Shown here piece after piece: positions 9,224-19,322 of a DNA stretch of 64,000 bases (positions are counted from its first letter, which is position 1; every line of letters starts with the position of its first letter). The stretch comes from Acinetobacter boissieri. Its GTDB lineage: Bacteria; Pseudomonadota; Gammaproteobacteria; Pseudomonadales; Moraxellaceae. Where the stretch lies: positions 140,379 to 204,378 of the forward strand of contig NZ_FMYL01000006.1 in NCBI RefSeq assembly GCF_900096955.1. The letters are read 5' to 3'. Made by a program: the position numbers and the translations under genes. The notes under the pieces were generated by a model, which ran no database searches, was not told the DNA's origin, and saw only the letters and a list, made by a program, of their open reading frames with translations.

Positions 9224-10454
9224 TTCAATTGTTTTAAAAAATGGAAATATATTAGATGTTGCATCTGGCATCTTTCAATCTGCTCAAGACATATACATTA
9301 AAGACGAGAAAATTGTAGATATTACTTCTCATACAACAGTGTCTAAAGCCGGTTACGATGAAATTGATGTTACGGGTAAAACTGTAATGCCAGGTCTGAT
9401 CGATTGTCACGTACATGTACTGGCTTCTGAAGCGAATTTGGGTATGAATGCTTTACAACCAAACGCAATTGTTATGTTTAGAGCAGTGCCTATATTAAAT
9501 GCAATGCTTATGCGAGGCTTTACTAGTGTACGTGATGCAGGGGGCGCAGATTGGGCACTGGCACGGTCAGTGGCTTTAGGACTGGTGAAAGGGCCTCGTA
9601 TTTTTGCAGCAGGCAAAGCACTTTCACAAACAGGTGGTCATGGTGATTTTAGAGCCCGTGGTAGTTTATTACAGCTTGAGCCGTGTACATGTTGTTTTAG
9701 ATCGGGTGCGATTGCTCGAGTTGTTGATGGTGTAGATAATGTAAGACTTGCAGTGCGTGAAGAGCTTCAGCAAGGTGCCAACCAAATTAAAATTATGGCT
9801 TCTGGTGGTGTAACATCTCCAACAGATCCTATTGCCAATACGCAATATTCTGAAGCTGAAATTTGCGCTATTGTAGATGAAGCAACGGCCGCTAATACAT
9901 ATGTCATGGCACATGCGTATACACCAAGAAGTATTAAACGTGCTGTGAAATGTGGTGTAAGAACCATTGAACATGGCAATCTAGCAGACCAAGAAACGGC
10001 TGAACTCATGGCAAAGCATGGCGTTTTTGCTGTTCCAACACAAGTCACTTATGAAATGCTGGCAAAATATGGCGCAGAAGGTGGTATTGGTGAAGAGTCT
10101 TTAATGAAAATTGAAGATGTACGTGAATCAGGTAAACGAGCACTCAAGTATTTCGATGACGCAGGTGTTGAAATGGGTTATGGCTCAGATTTACTTGGAG
10201 AAATGCATCACTATCAATCTCATGAATTTTTAATTCGTGCTGAGGTGTTGGGGAATTTAAAGGCAGTACAAAGCGCAACATATGTGGCTGCTAAAATTCT
10301 AAATATGGAAAACTTACTTGGATGTATCAAAACTAATGCAATTGCAGATATTTTGGTTATAGACGGTAATCCATTAGAAGATATTAATTTATTGGTAAAC
10401 TCTGAGCAGAGTATGACCTATATTATTAAAAATGGGCAGATTGTTAAAGGTTAA
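9216..10454 (+). CDS. metal-dependent amidohydrolase (imidazolonepropionase/Xaa-carboxypeptidase-like)
   Basis: This 412-residue amidohydrolase-superfamily enzyme retains the full metal site: His65 and His67 ('DCHVHV'), Lys192 ('IKIMASGGV', the likely carbamylated lysine), His233 ('MAHAYT'), His253 ('IEHGN') and Asp325 ('YGSDLLG'). The 'TGGHGDFR' motif and the 'CTCC' cluster near 157-160 recall zinc carboxypeptidases that split N-acyl or Xaa-Lys/Pro dipeptides, but the substrate cannot be read from the sequence. Translational coupling to the upstream MHS transporter and the downstream SDR suggests uptake and catabolism of one compound. Confidence 0.85.
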   Translation: MPNSIVLKNGNILDVASGIFQSAQDIYIKDEKIVDITSHTTVSKAGYDEIDVTGKTVMPGLIDCHVHVLASEANLGMNALQPNAIVMFRAVPILNAMLMRGFTSVRDAGGADWALARSVALGLVKGPRIFAAGKALSQTGGHGDFRARGSLLQLEPCTCCFRSGAIARVVDGVDNVRLAVREELQQGANQIKIMASGGVTSPTDPIANTQYSEAEICAIVDEATAANTYVMAHAYTPRSIKRAVKCGVRTIEHGNLADQETAELMAKHGVFAVPTQVTYEMLAKYGAEGGIGEESLMKIEDVRESGKRALKYFDDAGVEMGYGSDLLGEMHHYQSHEFLIRAEVLGNLKAVQSATYVAAKILNMENLLGCIKTNAIADILVIDGNPLEDINLLVNSEQSMTYIIKNGQIVKG

Positions 10455-10482
10455 ATTTTAGTCTTATTATTAGGGTGGCTCA

Positions 10483-11184
10483 ATGAATCAAAATCAAAAA
10501 GTTGTGATGATTAGTGGTGGTAATCGAGGCATTGGTTTGGCGACAGTTAATCGGTTATTGGCCAACGGTTGGCAAGTAAGTATCGGCTGTCGAAATCCAA
10601 AAGACAGTGCGCTCCCTCAAGGGAATAATGTTGCAGCCTTTTTTTATGATGCCAGTTTACCCGAATCAGAGGAATTTTGGTTAAAAGAAACATTGAGCAC
10701 ATTTGGAAAACTTGATGCATTGGTGATCAATGCTGGAATTATGATTCTAGGATCTGTACTAGATGTGACTCAAGTTGACTATGAAAAAACTTTTGAAATT
10801 AATTTAACATCTCCTTGGCGCTTATCTAGACTGGCTTGGTCGAGTCTTAAAGCATCAGGTCATGGTAAAATTGTGATTATGTCTTCATTGTCTGGGAAAC
10901 GAGTGGCATCTGCTGCATCGGGTTTATATTCTATGAGTAAGTTTGCCGTTACGGGCCTAACACATGCGCTCAGGTTAGCTGGGGTAGACGACCATATTCG
11001 AGTGACAGCAATTTGTCCAAGTTATGTTGCAACAGATATGGCACAAGCCATTAGTCATGTTCCTATGGAAAAAATGACCCAACCTGAAACAATTGCGAAT
11101 ATTATCGATATGGTATTGAATTTGCCTTTTGAAGCAAGTGTGGCAGAAGTCCCTGTTCATTGGAACTTTGAAGCATCTTATTAA
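10483..11184 (+). CDS. short-chain dehydrogenase/reductase (SDR)
   Basis: This classical SDR of 233 residues has the cofactor motif 'SGGNRGIGLA' near residues 11-20, 'VINAGI' (NAG motif), the catalytic Ser in 'IMSSLSG' and the 'YSMSK' Tyr-Lys pair. 'GCRNPKD' at the end of strand 2 favours NADP(H). It lies 28 bp after the amidohydrolase with a clear ribosome site (AGGGTGG) and completes a three-gene cassette. It probably oxidises or reduces the alcohol or ketone group of the compound handled by its neighbours; this is inference. Confidence 0.87.
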   Translation: MNQNQKVVMISGGNRGIGLATVNRLLANGWQVSIGCRNPKDSALPQGNNVAAFFYDASLPESEEFWLKETLSTFGKLDALVINAGIMILGSVLDVTQVDYEKTFEINLTSPWRLSRLAWSSLKASGHGKIVIMSSLSGKRVASAASGLYSMSKFAVTGLTHALRLAGVDDHIRVTAICPSYVATDMAQAISHVPMEKMTQPETIANIIDMVLNLPFEASVAEVPVHWNFEASY

Positions 11185-11267
11185 ATTGGTGACGTTGTTG
11201 TGTATGAGTGTGTAAAACAGGCAGTGTAATGCCTGTAAATGATTTTGATTGCTAAAAAAAACGACTT

Positions 11268-11297
11268 AAAATAGCCTTTTTAGAAAAGGCTATTTTT
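11268..11297. terminator. terminator hairpin abutting the YchJ-like start codon
   Basis: AAAATAGCCTTTT (11268-11280) pairs with AAAAGGCTATTTT, followed by T residues and then directly by the ATG at 11298. It can terminate the upstream SDR transcript. Its descending arm, GAAAAGG, is also the only purine-rich sequence available as ribosome site for the next gene. Confidence 0.75.
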
Positions 11298-11777
11298 ATG
11301 TCTGAAATGCTTTGCCCTTGTGGCCATAACAAGAAAAGTTATACCGAATGCTGTCAACCTCTACATCAAGGAACAGATGTTGCAGTGAGTCCTGAGCAAC
11401 TCATGCGCTCAAGATATAGTGCCTTTGTGCAACAAGAGATAGATTATATTGTCAAAACTACAGCAATAGGTCAGCAACCTCAGCTTGATGTCTGTGCATT
11501 ACGAGATTGGAGCTGTACAACACAGTGGCATCATTTAGAGGTTTTACAGCATGACCTTGCTCGTGATAAACGACATGCTTTTGTGGAGTTTAAAGCGTAT
11601 TTTATGCAAGGGACGCAGTTACAATCTCACCATGAAAAGTCAGCTTTTGTTTATGTAGGTCAGCAGTGGTATTTTTTAGATCCGACGGTTGATACGTATT
11701 ACACCATGAAACAGCCGTGTATCTGTGGGTCAGATAAAAAGTTTAAAGCATATTGTTCACAATTTTTATCCCTTTAA
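11298..11777 (+). CDS. YchJ-family SEC-C metal-binding protein
   Basis: The 159-residue protein has two SEC-C zinc motifs at its ends: 'CPCGHNKKSYTECC' (about residues 6-19) and 'CICGSDKKFKAYCS' near the C-terminus. Between them lies the UPF0225 core ('LMRSRYSAFVQQEIDYIVKT', 'WHHLEVLQHD'). Biochemical function is unknown; SEC-C motifs otherwise mediate zinc-dependent protein contacts, as in SecA. The start codon touches the 3' side of a terminator hairpin, so translation may depend on whether that hairpin forms. Confidence 0.87.
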   Translation: MSEMLCPCGHNKKSYTECCQPLHQGTDVAVSPEQLMRSRYSAFVQQEIDYIVKTTAIGQQPQLDVCALRDWSCTTQWHHLEVLQHDLARDKRHAFVEFKAYFMQGTQLQSHHEKSAFVYVGQQWYFLDPTVDTYYTMKQPCICGSDKKFKAYCSQFLSL

Positions 11778-11900
11778 AACAGTATTTAAATTATAGAAAA
11801 TTTATTGAAATATTAAATAGATTTCATATTTTTTTTAAGCATGACTGTACTTTAATTCGATAGAATAGCGCCTATTTTTAGACCCCAAAAGGAAAAGGGT

Positions 11901-12542
11901 ATGCTACTGACGATTATTTATATTGTTGCCATTACTGCTGAAGCCATGACCGGTGCGCTTTCTGCAGGGCGCCGTAGTATGGACTGGTTTGGGGTAATTC
12001 TAATTGCATGTGTCACAGCACTTGGTGGTGGTTCTGTGCGTGATGTCTTGCTTGGCCATTATCCTTTGGGTTGGGTGAAACATCCAGAATATTTGGTGCT
12101 GACGTGTTGTGCTGCATTATTTACTATGTTAATTGCGAAATGGATGAAGCATTTACGTTCAATCTTTTTATTACTTGATGCACTCGGTCTGATTGGTTTT
12201 ACCATTATTGGTTGTCAGATTGCGATACATTTGGGGCATGGCTTTGTGGTGTCGGCTGTTGCAGGCATGATGACGGGTGTGTCGGGTGGAATTATACGTG
12301 ACATTTTATGTAATGATATTCCTTTGGTCTTTCGCCGTGAACTATATGCCAGTATTTCTTTTGTTGCAGTGATCTGTTACTGGTTATGTATGTCTATGGG
12401 TATGTCGCTTGAGTGGACTGTAGTGACCACACTAGTATTTGGTTTTAGTTTACGTGTGATTGCCATTTATTTTGGTTTAGAAATGCCGAAATTTATTTAT
12501 CAAGATGATGATGATCAGTCGGCATCATCAAAAGATCATTAA
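11901..12542 (+). CDS. TRIC/UPF0126-family cation channel protein (YadS-like)
   Basis: This 213-residue membrane protein is built from two homologous halves of about three helices plus a seventh. Each half has the repeat signature: 'TALGGGSVRDVLLGHYPLGWV' and 'GVSGGIIRDILCNDIPLVF'. Prokaryotic TRIC homologues form trimeric monovalent-cation channels; the cellular role in bacteria is unclear. The acidic C-terminal tail (DDDDQSASS) is cytoplasmic. 'AAAAGGAAAAGGG' before the ATG is a good ribosome site. It may be co-transcribed with the MFS gene 51 bp downstream. Confidence 0.88.
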   Translation: MLLTIIYIVAITAEAMTGALSAGRRSMDWFGVILIACVTALGGGSVRDVLLGHYPLGWVKHPEYLVLTCCAALFTMLIAKWMKHLRSIFLLLDALGLIGFTIIGCQIAIHLGHGFVVSAVAGMMTGVSGGIIRDILCNDIPLVFRRELYASISFVAVICYWLCMSMGMSLEWTVVTTLVFGFSLRVIAIYFGLEMPKFIYQDDDDQSASSKDH

Positions 12543-12593
12543 TAGAATAAATAAATTGATCATTTAAATATAGGTCAATAATCAGGAGATCTC

Positions 12594-13904
12594 ATGGCTG
12601 ACATCATGACACGAGTACAGCAATTACCTGTAGGAAAATTTCATTATACCTTGTTGTGGGTAGTGGGTTTGGGGTGGATGTTTGATGCGATGGACACAGG
12701 GATCATTGCATTTATTTTACCAATACTTATAAAAGACTGGCATTTGAGCCCAGCACAAAGTGGTCTTATTGTCAGCATAAGTTTTATAGGTATGGCTTTG
12801 GGGGCCATTTTTTCAGGTGGTCTAGCAGACCGTTTTGGCCGTAAAATGATGTTTATGGTGACTTTGGCCATTTATAGTATTGCAACAGCGTGTTGTGCAT
12901 TTGCACCCAATTTAACATGGCTTTTATTGTTTCGTTTTCTTGTAGGTGTTGGTTTGGGTGGGCAATTACCTGTTGCTGTGTCACTGGTCAGCGAGTATAT
13001 GCCTGCACATGTACGCGGGCGATTTATTGTTTTATTAGAAAGTTTTTGGGGTTTAGGTTGGCTTATTGCCGCATTGGTCTCTTATTTTCTGATTCCTAAA
13101 TTGAACTGGCATGTGGCATTTTTAATCGGTGGTTTGCCATTATTTTATGTCTGGGTGATTTGGAGGAAAATTCCAGAGTCCATACCTTATTTAATTCAAC
13201 GGGGGGAAGTACAAAAAGCCCATTTGATTGTGCAAGATTTAGAGCGTCAAGCAGGGGTTAAAGTGACCCAAGAGGCGGTTATGCCTTCAATTCAGCCACA
13301 TCAAAAAATGAGATTTAAACAGTTGTGGTCAAAAACATTTTTACGCTCAACGGTGATGTTGTGGTTGATTTGGTTTGGTATCGTCTTTTCTTATTATGGC
13401 ATTTTTACATGGCTCCCGAGCTTACTAGTGAAACAAGGGTTTGATATTGTAAAGTCATTTGAATACGTATTATTTATGATTTTGGCACAGCTTCCTGGTT
13501 ATATTGTGGCGGCTTGGCTAGTTGATAAACTTGGGCGTAAAGCGACTTTATCTGGTTTTATTGGATTATGTGCTGTATGTGCTTATTTCTTTGGTCAAGC
13601 ACAAAGTAACTCAGACGTTATGCTATGGGGCTGTTTAATGTCATTTTGCAATCTTGGTGCATGGGGCGTTTTATATACCTATACGCCAGAGCAATATCCA
13701 ACGTATATTCGTGCGTTTGGTGCAGGTTGGGCAGCCGCAATTGGGCGCATTGGAGGAATTTTAGCTCCAATGGTTGTGACACACATGATGACATTTGAGC
13801 ACGCTTTTGAGCATGTATTTATGATGTTTACGCTGGTTATGCTTGCGGTTGCAGTGACTGTTTTGGTACTTGGTAAAGAGACAAACGGCAAGCAACTGCA
13901 ATAG
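12594..13904 (+). CDS. MFS transporter, NiaP/aromatic acid:H+ symporter-like
   Basis: This 436-residue 12-helix transporter begins 'LPVGKFHYTLLWVVGLGWMFDAMDTGIIAFILP', close to NiaP-type niacin and YdjK-type transporters. The MFS motif 'GGLADRFGRKMM' lies between helices 2 and 3, and 'WLVDKLGRKA' is its second-half copy. 'RFLVGVGLGGQLPVAVSLVSEYMP' is typical of the sugar and aromatic-acid branch. Nicotinate or a related aromatic acid is the best guess, but the substrate cannot be proved. 'CAGGAGA' 6 bases before the ATG fixes the start. Confidence 0.8.
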   Translation: MADIMTRVQQLPVGKFHYTLLWVVGLGWMFDAMDTGIIAFILPILIKDWHLSPAQSGLIVSISFIGMALGAIFSGGLADRFGRKMMFMVTLAIYSIATACCAFAPNLTWLLLFRFLVGVGLGGQLPVAVSLVSEYMPAHVRGRFIVLLESFWGLGWLIAALVSYFLIPKLNWHVAFLIGGLPLFYVWVIWRKIPESIPYLIQRGEVQKAHLIVQDLERQAGVKVTQEAVMPSIQPHQKMRFKQLWSKTFLRSTVMLWLIWFGIVFSYYGIFTWLPSLLVKQGFDIVKSFEYVLFMILAQLPGYIVAAWLVDKLGRKATLSGFIGLCAVCAYFFGQAQSNSDVMLWGCLMSFCNLGAWGVLYTYTPEQYPTYIRAFGAGWAAAIGRIGGILAPMVVTHMMTFEHAFEHVFMMFTLVMLAVAVTVLVLGKETNGKQLQ

Positions 13905-13997
13905 CGTTACTTATTGTTTTGTATCTAAACGCTGAAGTTTTTGCCAGATTGATTTATAATCAGTTACATCTCAAAACTTGAAATATTTTATTATTGC

Positions 13998-15200
13998 ATG
14001 GATACCAAGTCGTCTGCCCACTTATCACCATTTCAACTCAATAAACGCATCCTTTCAGTGGTGATGTTTACCTTTATGGTTTACCTGTCTATTGGTCTAC
14101 CATTAGCAGTACTGCCACAATTGGTACATAAACAGCTTGGTTTTAGCTCATTTATTGCAGGAATTGTTATTAGTGTGCAGTATGTGGCAACTTTGTCATT
14201 TAGACCTAAAGCCGGACAGTTGGCAGATACTTTAGGTGCACGTACTGTTGTACTGATTGGTTTAGCATGTTGTGCCATGAGTGGTGTCTTTGGTATTTTA
14301 GCGATTTTATTTCTATCTAATCCCACAGTGAGTATTGTTTTACTCATTTGTAGTCGTTTGTTTTTGGGTACAGGTGAAAGCTTTACCAGTACAGGGGCAA
14401 CCTTGTGGGGCATGAATTTAGTTGATCGAAGTGAAACATCACGTGTGATTTCATGGAATGGTGTGGCGACTTATTCTGCAATGGCGTTCGGTGCACCGCT
14501 TGGTGTGTTCTTAGACTCCAAAATCCCTGCGTATGGTTTTGCCATATTTACATTACTGATCGCTATTGTCGGCTTTATATTGGCTTACCGTAAACCTAAA
14601 ATTAAAGTTAAAGTAGATACTAAAATTGCCTTTTTGAAAGTTGCTTCAAGAGTGTGGGTATTTGGTGTTGCGTTGGCACTCGGAACAGTAGGCTTTGGTG
14701 TACTTTCTACGTTTATTACTATTTATTTTGCTGAACAGCATTGGCCAAATCCTGCATATGCTTTGAGTGTGTTTGGTGCGGGTTTTGTCATTATTCGGCT
14801 AATCTTTGGTAAGATGATTCCAAAGTTTGGTGGTATTAAAGTCAGCATGGTGTCTTTCGTTGTCGAAGCACTGGGTCTGTTTTTAATTTGGGGCGGAGAG
14901 CATATTGGTATTGTATATACAGGTGCATTTTTAGTCGGTGCAGGTTTCTCTTTGGTGTTCCCATCTTTAGGTGTAGAAGCAGTAAAACAAGTAGAAGCAA
15001 AAAATAGAGGCTCGGCACTTGGCGTGTACAATGCCTTTTTAGACATTGCCCTGATGTTTATTGGCCCAATGGCAGGGTTACTTATTCCTTTAATTGGTAT
15101 ACGAGATGTGTATGGGGTTGCAGGGGTAATCACTGTATTTGCAGTGTTGCTCATGGCCTATTTACTACATAAGGGAAAACAAACACCAAAAGCGGTATAA
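13998..15200 (+). CDS. MFS transporter, YhhS/YfcJ-like
   Basis: This 400-residue transporter of the UPF0226 branch has an N-terminus 'FMVYLSIGLPLAVLPQLVHKQLGF' and the motif 'FRPKAGQLADTLGAR' in place of the usual loop 2-3 sequence. 'CSRLFLGTGESFTSTGATLWGM' and 'KNRGSALGVYNAFLDIALM' are also characteristic. E. coli YhhS and YfcJ are proposed drug or sugar exporters; the substrate here is unknown. It is monocistronic, about 90 bp after the preceding MFS gene. Confidence 0.82.
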   Translation: MDTKSSAHLSPFQLNKRILSVVMFTFMVYLSIGLPLAVLPQLVHKQLGFSSFIAGIVISVQYVATLSFRPKAGQLADTLGARTVVLIGLACCAMSGVFGILAILFLSNPTVSIVLLICSRLFLGTGESFTSTGATLWGMNLVDRSETSRVISWNGVATYSAMAFGAPLGVFLDSKIPAYGFAIFTLLIAIVGFILAYRKPKIKVKVDTKIAFLKVASRVWVFGVALALGTVGFGVLSTFITIYFAEQHWPNPAYALSVFGAGFVIIRLIFGKMIPKFGGIKVSMVSFVVEALGLFLIWGGEHIGIVYTGAFLVGAGFSLVFPSLGVEAVKQVEAKNRGSALGVYNAFLDIALMFIGPMAGLLIPLIGIRDVYGVAGVITVFAVLLMAYLLHKGKQTPKAV

Positions 15201-15311
15201 TTTCAGACAAAAGTGATAAAAAAGACAGACAATATAACAAATACTTGATCGCATGCACTGCACGGTCTAGCATAGGCTCAGATTAAAAATAATATACTGG
15301 CCTTTGTTCTT

Positions 15312-17531
15312 ATGTCTAACCTGCATCAACATGCAACTGAAAACCGTTCAGTTGCCGAGTTTACCGAGCAAGCATATTTAAAATATGCAATGTACGTGAT
15401 TATGGATCGTGCATTGCCACACATTAGTGACGGGCTTAAACCTGTACAACGCCGTATTGTGTACGCTATGAGTGAGCTTGGGCTCAAAAATAGTGGTAAA
15501 CCTAAAAAATCTGCACGTACAGTCGGTGATGTTTTAGGTAAATATCACCCACATGGTGACTCCGCTTGCTATGAAGCCATGGTGTTAATGGCACAGCCGT
15601 TTAGTTATCGTTATCCCTTTGTAGAGGGACAAGGCAACTGGGGTTCACCAGATGACCCTAAATCGTTTGCTGCAATGCGTTATACCGAAGCTAAACTTTC
15701 ACAGTACAGTGAGCTATTGCTGTCTGAATTGGGGCAGGGGACGTGTGAATGGCAAGACAATTTTGATGGTTCAATGAAAGAACCGATTAATTTGCCTGCC
15801 CGTGTTCCCAATATTTTGCTCAATGGTACAACAGGAATTGCGGTAGGTATGGCAACTGACGTACCACCACATAACTTGCGTGAAGTGATTAAAGGCACAA
15901 TTGCTTTAATCCGTAACCCCAATTTAACAGACAGTAAAATTGCAGAATATATTCCTGCGCCAGATTTACCGACCTATGCTGAAATTATTACGCCTAAAGA
16001 AGAGCTATTAAAAATACAATCTACGGGGCGTGGCAGTTACCGTATGCGAGCAACGTATAGTTTAGAGAAAAATGAAATTGTTATTGCGCAATTGCCTTAT
16101 CAGGTGTCTGGCTCTAAAGTTATTACGCAAATTGCAGATCAAATGCAGGGTAAAAAATTGCCGTGGGTGTCAGATATTCGTGATGAATCAGACCATAAAA
16201 ACCCGACTCGTATTGTGATTGTTTTACGCTCGAATCGTGTAGATGCAGACATGGTGATGAGCCATTTGTTTGCGACTACTGATTTAGAAAGCAGCTATCG
16301 TGTTAATTTAAACATGATTGGAGCAGATGGTCGGCCGCAAGTAAAATCTATTCGCCAAATTTTACTTGAATGGATTGAGATACGAAAGAACACGGTGACA
16401 CGCCGTTTACAGTATCATTTAAATAAAATTGAAAAACGTCTTCACATTTTAGCAGGGCTTTTAATTGCCTATTTAGATATAGATAAGGTCATTCAAATTA
16501 TTCGTGAAGAAGATAAGCCAAAGTCTGTTCTGATGGCACATTTTAACTTAGATGATATTCAAGCTGAGGCCATCTTAGAGTTAAAGTTACGTCATTTAGC
16601 CAGATTAGAAGAAGTACAAATTCGCCAAGAGCAAGATGAGCTTTCAGCACGTGCAGCCATTATTCGTGAGCAACTAGAAAACCCTGACTCACTTAAAACC
16701 CTTATTATTGATGAACTTAAGACTGATGCGAAAAAGTTTGGTGATGATCGCCGTTCTCCAATTGTAACCCGTGAAGATGCAGTGCAATTAAAAGAGCAAG
16801 ATTTTATTCCTGCCGAAGCGGTAACTGTTGTATTGTCACAAGCAGGTTGGATAAGGTCAGCTAAAGGTGCAGATGTTGATGCTGAAAAACTTAACTATCG
16901 AGCAGGCGATCAATATTTAAGCCATGCTTCTGGAAAAAGTAATCAAAAAGTTTATGTCCTTGACGACAGTGGACGAAGTTATGCATTAAATATATCGACA
17001 CTGCCTTCTGCTCGCGGCTTAGGTGAACCACTGACATCTCGTTTATCTCCTGCTCAAGGGGTACGTTTTAAGCAACTACTCATTGCAGATGATACGCAAG
17101 CGCTCGTAGTGCTAAGCTCGGCAGGTTTTGGTTTTAATACCAAAGCGCAAGCCTTAGATACCAATGCAAAAGCAGGAAAGGCATTTTTAACACGACCTGA
17201 AAATGCTGAGATTTTCCCACTTCAAGTTGTACAGCAACAGACTCATTTGGCACTTTTAAGTTCGGCAGGGCGTTTATTAGTTGTCGATTTAGCAGAATTG
17301 CCAATGCTAAATAAAGGTAAAGGCAATAAGTTAATGGCTTTAGATGTGCAAGATACCATTGTTGCAGTACAACTTGTAGCATTGTCAGATACGCTAGAGG
17401 TAACTGCAGGGCAACAAAGACTCAAACTGAAAGGCGATGATTTACAGAAATATGTTGCCAAGCGTGCAAGTAAGGGCCATATTTTACCAAGAGGCTACCA
17501 AAAAGCGCATCAGTTACTCTGTTTAGCCTGA
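15312..17531 (+). CDS. parC: DNA topoisomerase IV subunit A
   Basis: ParC breaks and rejoins DNA in the topoisomerase IV tetramer that decatenates daughter chromosomes. The 739-residue protein has the winged-helix/tower core with active-site Tyr124 ('AMRYTEAK') and the quinolone region '[12 protein letters not shown]'. The resistance hot-spot residues are Ser84 and Glu88, both wild type. The C-terminal part (about 500-739) carries the beta-pinwheel repeats. The partner parE is not in this window. Confidence 0.97.
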   Translation: MSNLHQHATENRSVAEFTEQAYLKYAMYVIMDRALPHISDGLKPVQRRIVYAMSELGLKNSGKPKKSARTVGDVLGKYHPHGDSACYEAMVLMAQPFSYRYPFVEGQGNWGSPDDPKSFAAMRYTEAKLSQYSELLLSELGQGTCEWQDNFDGSMKEPINLPARVPNILLNGTTGIAVGMATDVPPHNLREVIKGTIALIRNPNLTDSKIAEYIPAPDLPTYAEIITPKEELLKIQSTGRGSYRMRATYSLEKNEIVIAQLPYQVSGSKVITQIADQMQGKKLPWVSDIRDESDHKNPTRIVIVLRSNRVDADMVMSHLFATTDLESSYRVNLNMIGADGRPQVKSIRQILLEWIEIRKNTVTRRLQYHLNKIEKRLHILAGLLIAYLDIDKVIQIIREEDKPKSVLMAHFNLDDIQAEAILELKLRHLARLEEVQIRQEQDELSARAAIIREQLENPDSLKTLIIDELKTDAKKFGDDRRSPIVTREDAVQLKEQDFIPAEAVTVVLSQAGWIRSAKGADVDAEKLNYRAGDQYLSHASGKSNQKVYVLDDSGRSYALNISTLPSARGLGEPLTSRLSPAQGVRFKQLLIADDTQALVVLSSAGFGFNTKAQALDTNAKAGKAFLTRPENAEIFPLQVVQQQTHLALLSSAGRLLVVDLAELPMLNKGKGNKLMALDVQDTIVAVQLVALSDTLEVTAGQQRLKLKGDDLQKYVAKRASKGHILPRGYQKAHQLLCLA

Positions 17532-17614
17532 TGTTATCATGGTAAAAATAAACACATTAAGCAATAAACTGTCAGACAGCAACGCATGTATTTGGAATTG
17601 AGGTGAGTAAAATT

Positions 17615-19285
17615 ATGGAAAAGAGATGGTTTAGTGAGTTTGATAAGACGGGGATTCAAAATGAGATTAAATTGCCTCCAGAAAATACCTCATTGCTCGA
17701 TCTCTTTGAAAGTAGCTTTCAAAAATATGGCTCACGAGACGCTTTTATCTTTATGGATAAAGCCATTTCTTATGCAGAGCTTGAAGAAGAAAGTCGTAAG
17801 TTTGCGTGTTATTTACAAGGGATTGGTCTGAAACAAGGTGATCGTGTTGCGATTATGATGCCGAATGTTTTGCAATACCCTGTGGTTAGTCTAGGTGTGT
17901 TACGTGCAGGCTGCGTATTAGTGAATGTTAATCCACTTTATACTGCACGTGAGCTAGAGCATCAACTTAATGATGCCGATGTAGATACCCTTGTTATTAT
18001 TGAAAATTTTGCGTCGGTATACGAAAAAATTATTGGTAAAACACCTGTTAAGCACGTGGTTGTGGCAACAGTGGGCGACATGCTTGGCTTTATTAAAGGC
18101 AATGTCGTGAACTTTGTTTTACGTAAAGTTCGTAAACAAATCCCGAAATGGAATATACCGGGTGCAGTTTCATTTAACGATGCACAAAGTCAGTTTAACC
18201 CTAGCCAGTATAAACGCCCATCGCTGAATTTAGCAGATACCGCTTTATTACAATATACAGGTGGCACAACAGGGGTTTCTAAGGGTGCGGAGCTCACGCA
18301 TCGTAACCTTGTTGCCAATATGCTACAAATCAGTAACTTGTTTGACAGTAAATTTAGAACACTGCCGCATGTTGAATACCGCTTTTTAGCAGCGTTGCCG
18401 TTGTATCATATTTTTGCCTTTACCTTATGTGAACTTTATGCGCTGTACCAAGGTGCAACCAATTTATTGATTCCTAACCCAAGAGATTTACCTGCGCTTG
18501 TGAAAGAAATTGGTAAATTTAAGCCTACGCTCTTTCCTGCAGTCAATACATTGTTTAATGCACTGATTCATAATGAAGAATTTAAACAACTTAACCATAG
18601 CCAAATGCAAATTGCAGTGGGTGGGGGAATGCCTGTACTGCCTGCAACAGCGGCAGAATGGAAAAAATATACAGGTATTATTATTCATGAAGGATATGGT
18701 TTATCAGAAACCTCTCCTGCAGTGATCTTCAATCCCCCTGTTTCTGAAGAATTTACAGGCACAATTGGCATACCATTACCGACTACCGATGTTGCATTAT
18801 TAGATGATGATGGAAAAGAAGTTGCTTTAGGTGAGCAGGGCGAAATTTCCATTAAAGGTCCACAAGTCATGAAAGGCTATTGGAAACGTCCTGAAGAAAC
18901 TGAACAAGTGATGACGAAAGATGGCTTTTTCCGTACAGGTGACATTGGGGTTATGGATGAAAAGGGTTATATTAAAATTGTAGATCGTAAAAAAGACATG
19001 ATATTGGTGTCAGGTTTTAATGTGTATCCAAATGAAATTGAAGAAGTGGTATCACATCATCCAAAAGTACTCGAAGTTGCAGTCATTGGCGTACCTGATG
19101 AAAAATCAGGTGAAGCACCAAAACTATTTGTGGTGAAAAAAGATCCATCACTCACCACAGAAGAAATTTTGGCATATGCTAAAAGTAATTTAACGGGCTA
19201 TAAACGCCCGCGCTATGTAGAATTTATTGATGAATTACCTAAGTCCCCCGTAGGCAAAATTTTGCGTAAAGAACTTAGAAAATAA
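17615..19285 (+). CDS. fadD: long-chain fatty-acid-CoA ligase
   Basis: FadD activates fatty acids to acyl-CoA via an acyl-AMP intermediate, feeding beta-oxidation. The 556-residue protein has the AMP-binding P-loop 'YTGGTTGVSKGAELTHRN', 'GYGLSETSP', 'FRTGDIG', 'DRKKDMILVSGFNVYP' and the catalytic C-terminal Lys in 'PKSPVGKILRKEL'. The ATG at 17615 has AGGTGA at ideal spacing; an in-frame GTG at 17603 overlaps that site and is less likely. It is a single-gene unit ending in a terminator. Confidence 0.93.
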   Translation: MEKRWFSEFDKTGIQNEIKLPPENTSLLDLFESSFQKYGSRDAFIFMDKAISYAELEEESRKFACYLQGIGLKQGDRVAIMMPNVLQYPVVSLGVLRAGCVLVNVNPLYTARELEHQLNDADVDTLVIIENFASVYEKIIGKTPVKHVVVATVGDMLGFIKGNVVNFVLRKVRKQIPKWNIPGAVSFNDAQSQFNPSQYKRPSLNLADTALLQYTGGTTGVSKGAELTHRNLVANMLQISNLFDSKFRTLPHVEYRFLAALPLYHIFAFTLCELYALYQGATNLLIPNPRDLPALVKEIGKFKPTLFPAVNTLFNALIHNEEFKQLNHSQMQIAVGGGMPVLPATAAEWKKYTGIIIHEGYGLSETSPAVIFNPPVSEEFTGTIGIPLPTTDVALLDDDGKEVALGEQGEISIKGPQVMKGYWKRPEETEQVMTKDGFFRTGDIGVMDEKGYIKIVDRKKDMILVSGFNVYPNEIEEVVSHHPKVLEVAVIGVPDEKSGEAPKLFVVKKDPSLTTEEILAYAKSNLTGYKRPRYVEFIDELPKSPVGKILRKELRK

Positions 19286-19294
19286 AAGAGAGCT

Positions 19295-19322
19295 AAAAAG
19301 ACCGATATATTCGGTCTTTTTT
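19295..19322. terminator. bidirectional terminator after fadD
   Basis: AAAAAGACCGA, TATAT, TCGGTCTTTTTT is a symmetric stem-loop with A and T tracts. It overlaps the stop codon of the converging small membrane protein gene (19321). Confidence 0.88.
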
